Assembly: GCA_964454845.1 (NCBI GenBank)
Contig: CAYVVS010000021.1
Span: forward strand, 1 to 8,363
Length of the DNA stretch: 8,363 nt
From: GCA-016700035 sp964454845
GTDB lineage: Bacteria; Patescibacteriota; Saccharimonadia; CAILAD01; GCA-016700035
Direction: 5' to 3'
Shown: one piece after another, positions 5,254-8,363 of the stretch
How the letters are laid out: each line of letters begins with the position of its first letter
Numbering within the stretch: position 1 is the first letter of the stretch
Program-made: the position numbers and the translations under genes
The notes under the pieces: model-generated
Databases searched by the model: none
What the model saw: only the letters and a program-made list of their open reading frames with translations
What the model was told of the DNA's origin: nothing

Positions 5254-6477
5254 ATGTTACGCCAAGTCATAAAACCCACAAAAATTACAAACTATGCCGC
5301 CTACCTTACTAAAAGACAGACAGTAAAACTGGAGTCTTTAGCAAAAAAGCTGCAGGGTAAAAAAATATATGAGATTAACTCGACCGCAACCGGTGGTGGT
5401 GTGGTTGAACTTTTGCAATCTCAAATTCCTCTCATGCAGGGGCTGGGCTTGCAGGCTGAGTGGCTAGTTCTACCGCCAGACGAGAGATTCTTTACTATTA
5501 CCAAGCAGTTTCATAATGCTCTCCAGGGTGGTCGGGATAGTTTGCCTGAAGATTTAGACTATTACGATGTTTATACGCAGAAGATTGCCGCTACTGTTCC
5601 ACGGGATGGCGACATCTATATTTTGCATGACCCACAAACACTTGGTCTCATTCCGTTTCTTGCTGATAAGGTGGTTATTTGGCGCTGTCATATAGACCTT
5701 ACCAACGCCGAGCCACATACCTTTTCTTGGTTGCGTCGCCGTTTGCGCGCTGTCGATGGTTCGATTTTCTCTCTTCCAAACTATACGGCCGGCATCGAAA
5801 ATGCACATATTGTGCATCCATCAATCGATCCACTTCGACCAAAAAATATAACGTTACCTGAAGCCCGGAGCACAGCATTACTTACTCAAATTGGCGTAGA
5901 TGTCAGCCGCCCGTTTATCACACAAATTTCTCGCTACGACATATTTAAAGACCCAATCGGAGTTTTAGAAGTGGCACGCCGTGTGCAAGAAACTATGCCT
6001 GAGCTGCAGTGTGTAATGCTGGGTAATTATGCTGACGATGACCCGGAAGGTAAGGATATGTACCTTAAGGTTCGTGAAGCTGCAAAAAGTATGTCGCATG
6101 CGCTGGTTTTGGTGAACGTCTCGGATAACGAAGAAGTTGTAAGCGCCCTGCAATCGCGGGCCGCTGCCGTGATGCAGTATTCTTATAGGGAAGGATTTGG
6201 ACTTACTGTAACCGAAGCCATGTGGAAGGGCGCGCTTGTTTGCGCTCGACCAGTGGGTGGAATATCGCTGCAGATTAAAAACCGTAAAACAGGCGTTGTG
6301 TTAACAGGCAACCACAATCATGATGCGAGCCGAATAGTGAGGTTACTAGGCTCCTCCAATGATCATCATGACATTCGTGAGGCCGCGCGAGCGCACGTGG
6401 AAAAGAACTTTATAACCCCCGTGATGCTGAGTGATTACTTAGATGTGTATCAGAAAATAGCTGCAAGTTTAGAGTAG
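5254..6477 (+). CDS. treT: Trehalose synthase, glycosyltransferring (TreT-like, GT4 family)
   Basis: This GT-B fold retaining glycosyltransferase matches the archaeal/thermophile TreT type, which joins the glucose of a nucleotide-glucose (ADP- or UDP-glucose) to free glucose to make trehalose, reversibly, in the cytoplasm. Landmarks: INSTATGGGVVELL (41-54) at the start of the N-terminal Rossmann domain, FFTITKQFHNALQG (79-92), LHDPQT (124-129), WRCHID (143-148), the domain-linking SRYDIFKDPIGV (226-237), and the EX7E element EGFGLTVTEAMW (313-324; Glu313, Glu321). Length of 407 residues is normal for the family. ATG 5254 is six bases from a TACAAT box and suits a leaderless message. Trehalose could serve as osmoprotectant or reserve; the enzyme can also run in the degradative direction. 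Related GT4 enzymes such as sucrose or trehalose phosphorylase-like proteins are an alternative. Confidence 0.88.
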   Translation: MLRQVIKPTKITNYAAYLTKRQTVKLESLAKKLQGKKIYEINSTATGGGVVELLQSQIPLMQGLGLQAEWLVLPPDERFFTITKQFHNALQGGRDSLPEDLDYYDVYTQKIAATVPRDGDIYILHDPQTLGLIPFLADKVVIWRCHIDLTNAEPHTFSWLRRRLRAVDGSIFSLPNYTAGIENAHIVHPSIDPLRPKNITLPEARSTALLTQIGVDVSRPFITQISRYDIFKDPIGVLEVARRVQETMPELQCVMLGNYADDDPEGKDMYLKVREAAKSMSHALVLVNVSDNEEVVSALQSRAAAVMQYSYREGFGLTVTEAMWKGALVCARPVGGISLQIKNRKTGVVLTGNHNHDASRIVRLLGSSNDHHDIREAARAHVEKNFITPVMLSDYLDVYQKIAASLE

Positions 6478-6479
6478 GA

Positions 6480-7664
6480 CTAGCGCTTGCGAGCTGCGAG
6501 TAGCTCAACAACACTTACGTAGATACAGTAAGCGAGCACTGCCTGAATGATTGTTTGCCAGGTGATAGAGGGCTTGAGAATGAGGGCAACAAAGGCAAGC
6601 ACTACTCCACCAACACGCCAGCTCAAGATGTTCTTGCGTAGCCAAGTACGAGAAAGCGTAAGTGCGTGATACAAGCGGGTGCTTGTGAACTTGTCGAGGC
6701 CAATCAGGTGGCGTAGCTTTTTTGCCCAAGCAAATGGTCCAGCAAAAATCATAATAATCGAGGTAACTACACCAATAATGAGCGTATTTGTAGTAACATT
6801 CTTGAACCCAGTCGTGAGTGCATCCCAGATAACGCCCGCGGCTGCCTGATAGGCTGTCGCAACATCACCAATTATTTCTGGTCGAGCGGCTTTTAAGAGG
6901 ATCAGTTCAAGCGCAGTGATTACTACTACAGTAAGCGTAATTGCAAAGCTGGTTTTCCAACGTTGACGAGAAACTGCAATGGCCCCGATGTAGGCTGCTG
7001 CAAAAAGCATCGGCAAGATAACATAGAGTGCTTGTGTGTACTGATAGGCAAGGCGCATCTCTTGAATGCGCTCGCGAAGGTTGACGGCAACTTCGGCAGC
7101 CTGGCTGTTCTGAAGATTATTGGAGATTGTGCCGGTGCCACTTGATTGGAGTCGGTCGCGAATTTTTTCGATAAATGGAGTGATATTTACACCGAATACC
7201 ACACGCTCTTTTTGCGCGTTAAATTCGGCTTTGGGCTGCTTTAGGGTTGTCATCAAGCGTGAATGCGCGGTCTCATTCGCTGAAATCCAAATACCATTAA
7301 ACTGATCACTTGCAATCAGATTGGAGCCAATTTTCTCGGTTGCAGAAACAACCTGGCTAGCTAGTGGTGGTGCGATGAATGCAGCTTTTTCCGGAAGCGC
7401 CTGCTTTATTTCAGCCTCGAGATCGATAGTACTATAGAGTTTTTCGGTGGCGTATTTACTCAGCGCGCTAGAAACATCACTGTTTTTTGTAAGTGGGGCT
7501 ACGGTTTTGACATAGTTTTGTGTGTCAAAAACGTAGACGTTCAGCCATCGTAGAATGAGCCAGTTAGCGAGCGCAATGGTGCCGACCCCAATGAGGAAGC
7601 CGACGAGAATAGCCCGCCATTTATTTGGAGTTGGTGCAGTAGAATTTGCAGGTGAATTTTTCAT
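6480..7664 (-). CDS. Actinobacterial-type integral membrane protein of unknown function (394 aa)
   Basis: The N-terminus has a Pro/Asn-rich cytoplasmic leader (1-15), one helix (about 17-40), then a large soluble domain (about 41-208) expected outside the membrane. Five further helices follow at about 212-232, 237-257, 292-313, 350-365 and 368-390. The soluble domain has FDTQNYVKTVAPLTKNSDV (46-64), a YSTIDLEAEIKQALPEKAAFIAPPL stretch (77-101) and ASDQFNGIWISANETAH (118-134). This same order is seen in a family of uncharacterised actinobacterial membrane proteins that carry a 'DRYVATVAPLA...SDQFQ.LW..AN..AH' pattern; that match is from memory. No catalytic residues are evident, so sensing, envelope scaffolding or transport support are all possible. 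ATG 7664 lies about 21 nt downstream of the predicted transcript start with a weak AAAGG site. Its stop is two bases from the TreT stop. Confidence 0.85.
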   Translation of the reverse strand: MKNSPANSTAPTPNKWRAILVGFLIGVGTIALANWLILRWLNVYVFDTQNYVKTVAPLTKNSDVSSALSKYATEKLYSTIDLEAEIKQALPEKAAFIAPPLASQVVSATEKIGSNLIASDQFNGIWISANETAHSRLMTTLKQPKAEFNAQKERVVFGVNITPFIEKIRDRLQSSGTGTISNNLQNSQAAEVAVNLRERIQEMRLAYQYTQALYVILPMLFAAAYIGAIAVSRQRWKTSFAITLTVVVITALELILLKAARPEIIGDVATAYQAAAGVIWDALTTGFKNVTTNTLIIGVVTSIIMIFAGPFAWAKKLRHLIGLDKFTSTRLYHALTLSRTWLRKNILSWRVGGVVLAFVALILKPSITWQTIIQAVLAYCIYVSVVELLAARKR

Positions 7665-7679
7665 ACATGTAAGTGCCTT

Positions 7680-7695
7680 TAACTAAGGTTAGTTA
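7680..7695. promoter_or_regulatory. Operator-like inverted repeat
   Basis: TAACTAA-GG-TTAGTTA is a perfect 7-bp inverted repeat with a two-base centre. It overlaps the -10 box and transcript start of the minus-strand promoter at 7692-7720. This size, symmetry and location are what TetR- or MarR-type repressors use. No such regulator gene is in the window. Confidence 0.6.
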
Positions 7696-7720
7696 TACGA
7701 CCCATTACCTTATAGGTCAA
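7692..7720 (-). promoter_or_regulatory. Strong sigma70-like promoter of the 394-aa membrane protein
   Basis: On the minus strand, TTGACC (7720-7715, five of six) and TATAAC (7697-7692, five of six) are separated by exactly 17 bases. The predicted start is near 7685 and the leader about 21 nt. This is the best promoter in the window. Its -10 box is covered by an operator-like inverted repeat. Confidence 0.75.
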
Positions 7721-7759
7721 GCAGAAGCGTAATTGAGAGGCTATGTTTTTTCATAGGCT

Positions 7760-7771
7760 TACTGTACAGTA
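7760..7771. promoter_or_regulatory. Perfect 12-bp palindrome upstream of the MFS gene
   Basis: TACTGTACAGTA is a perfect palindrome ending 34 bases before the MFS start codon. It contains TACAGT (7765-7770), which could act as a weak -10 on the plus strand, though no good -35 is seen. It resembles a compressed SOS-type CTGT/ACAG box but lacks the normal eight-base spacing, so a different regulator is more likely if it is functional. A 5-bp hairpin CTATG/CATAG with a T6 loop lies just upstream (7741-7756). Confidence 0.4.
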
Positions 7772-7805
7772 GTTGTAAAGTAACAGGTACGGAAACACGA
7801 AAAAC

Positions 7806-8363
7806 ATGTCAAAGAAAGCCAAAAAACTCCTCATTCTACTGGCGGCAGCACAATTTATCTTTACGCTCGATTCCACCGTGATGAACGTTTCAATTTCGAC
7901 GTTAGTTAAGGACCTTAACACAACGGTGGGTGACATCCAGTCGGCAATTGCGTTTTATTCACTCGTTATGGCTGCCTTCATGGTGGCTGGCGCGAAGGTT
8001 GGCGACATTATTGGTCGCAAAAAGGCATTCATTATTGGTATGTGCATTTATGGAGTGGGAAGTGCACTTACAGCGCTGGCGCCAAGTGTGCAGGTGCTCA
8101 AGTTTGGCTGGTCTTTTTTGGAAGGCATGGGCGCCGCGCTTGCAATCCCAGCGATGCTATCTCTAATTGCAGGAAACTTCACCAAGCCTGATGAGCGCTT
8201 AAAAGCTTACGGAACAGTGGCTGCTATGGCGGGTATTGCCGCGGGATTGGGTCCAATTATTGGCGGTTTTCTTACTACCTATGCAACTTGGCGGCTAGCT
8301 TTTGCTGGAGAAGTTTTGGTGGTGATTTGGATATTAGTTCAGCAAGGCTTGATTCGAGATGTG
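7806..8363 (+). CDS. MFS exporter, DHA2 (14-helix drug/H+ antiporter) type, 3' end beyond window
   Basis: The first 186 residues are present and open to the window edge. They show the N-terminal half of a Major Facilitator Superfamily exporter: motif D1-like LDSTVMNVSI with Asp22 in the first helix (21-30), motif A GAKVGDIIGRKKA (62-74; Asp67, Arg71) between helices 2 and 3, and the antiporter motif C GIAAGLGPIIGGF (143-155) in helix 5. Motif C together with the LDxTVxNVxL-type first helix marks the DHA2 subfamily that expels drugs, dyes or amphipathic compounds using the proton gradient. The substrate is unknown. ATG 7806 begins a short Lys-rich leader right before helix 1. The ribosome site is weak (GGAAA about 11 bases upstream). 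The gene diverges from the 394-aa membrane protein across a 141-bp region rich in dyads, which suggests regulated expression. Confidence 0.9.
   Translation, partial: MSKKAKKLLILLAAAQFIFTLDSTVMNVSISTLVKDLNTTVGDIQSAIAFYSLVMAAFMVAGAKVGDIIGRKKAFIIGMCIYGVGSALTALAPSVQVLKFGWSFLEGMGAALAIPAMLSLIAGNFTKPDERLKAYGTVAAMAGIAAGLGPIIGGFLTTYATWRLAFAGEVLVVIWILVQQGLIRDV

Noticed and set aside
6505..7305. Open frames overlapping the 394-aa membrane protein on both strands
   Set aside because: They are out-of-frame shadows; only the 394-residue frame shows membrane helices and a coherent domain order.
7760..7771. The palindrome as a LexA/SOS box
   Set aside because: The CTGT and ACAG halves abut, without the eight-base spacing of a gammaproteobacterial SOS box, and the neighbouring gene is an exporter rather than a repair gene.
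1..8363. CRISPR arrays, insertion sequences, att sites, tRNA or rRNA genes
   Set aside because: I found no spaced direct repeats, transposase or integrase patterns, terminal repeats, or tRNA/rRNA landmarks on either strand.

Overview
The window looks like chromosomal DNA from a small-genome bacterium, most plausibly a Candidatus Saccharibacteria (TM7)-type member of the CPR/Patescibacteria. This is an inference. It rests on moderate base composition, tight gene packing, many very small proteins, a PIF1-type helicase, an archaeal-type trehalose synthase (TreT), and -10 boxes placed directly against start codons, as in leaderless transcripts. TGA ends the helicase gene, so the standard bacterial code fits and a TGA-recoding CPR lineage is unlikely. 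Two membrane proteins belong to families best known from Actinobacteria, which are the usual hosts of Saccharibacteria.

Layout. Bases 1-323 hold no convincing gene. They contain a strong hairpin/terminator at the left edge and several further stem-loops, then a promoter. Bases 324-1218 form a compact three-gene unit: an 88-aa membrane protein, a 57-aa four-cysteine zinc-ribbon-like protein, and a VOC (glyoxalase-like) protein that starts at a GTG inside the end of the zinc-ribbon gene. Bases 1267-2998 hold a PIF1-like helicase with a C-terminal DNA-binding-like tail, then a 60-aa histidine-rich single-pass membrane protein. Its end overlaps a convergent APC-family amino acid permease (2995-4206, minus). 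A DUF7144-like membrane protein (4304-4717, plus) and a DUF5684-like membrane protein (4751-5188, minus) converge on one bidirectional terminator. TreT (5254-6477, plus) converges with an actinobacterial-type membrane protein (6480-7664, minus), leaving two bases between their stop codons. A 141-bp divergent intergenic region rich in dyad symmetry separates that gene from a DHA2-type MFS exporter (7806 to the window edge).

Function. The content is mainly envelope and transport (amino acid uptake, drug/solute export, four or five membrane proteins of unknown role), plus one DNA helicase, one disaccharide-forming glycosyltransferase and one small metalloenzyme-fold protein. I see no CRISPR, phage, transposon, tRNA or rRNA. 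The most distinctive features are regulatory: several start codons sit 6-9 nt from a -10 box with no Shine-Dalgarno, and the right-hand intergenic region carries an operator-like inverted repeat lying on a near-consensus promoter.
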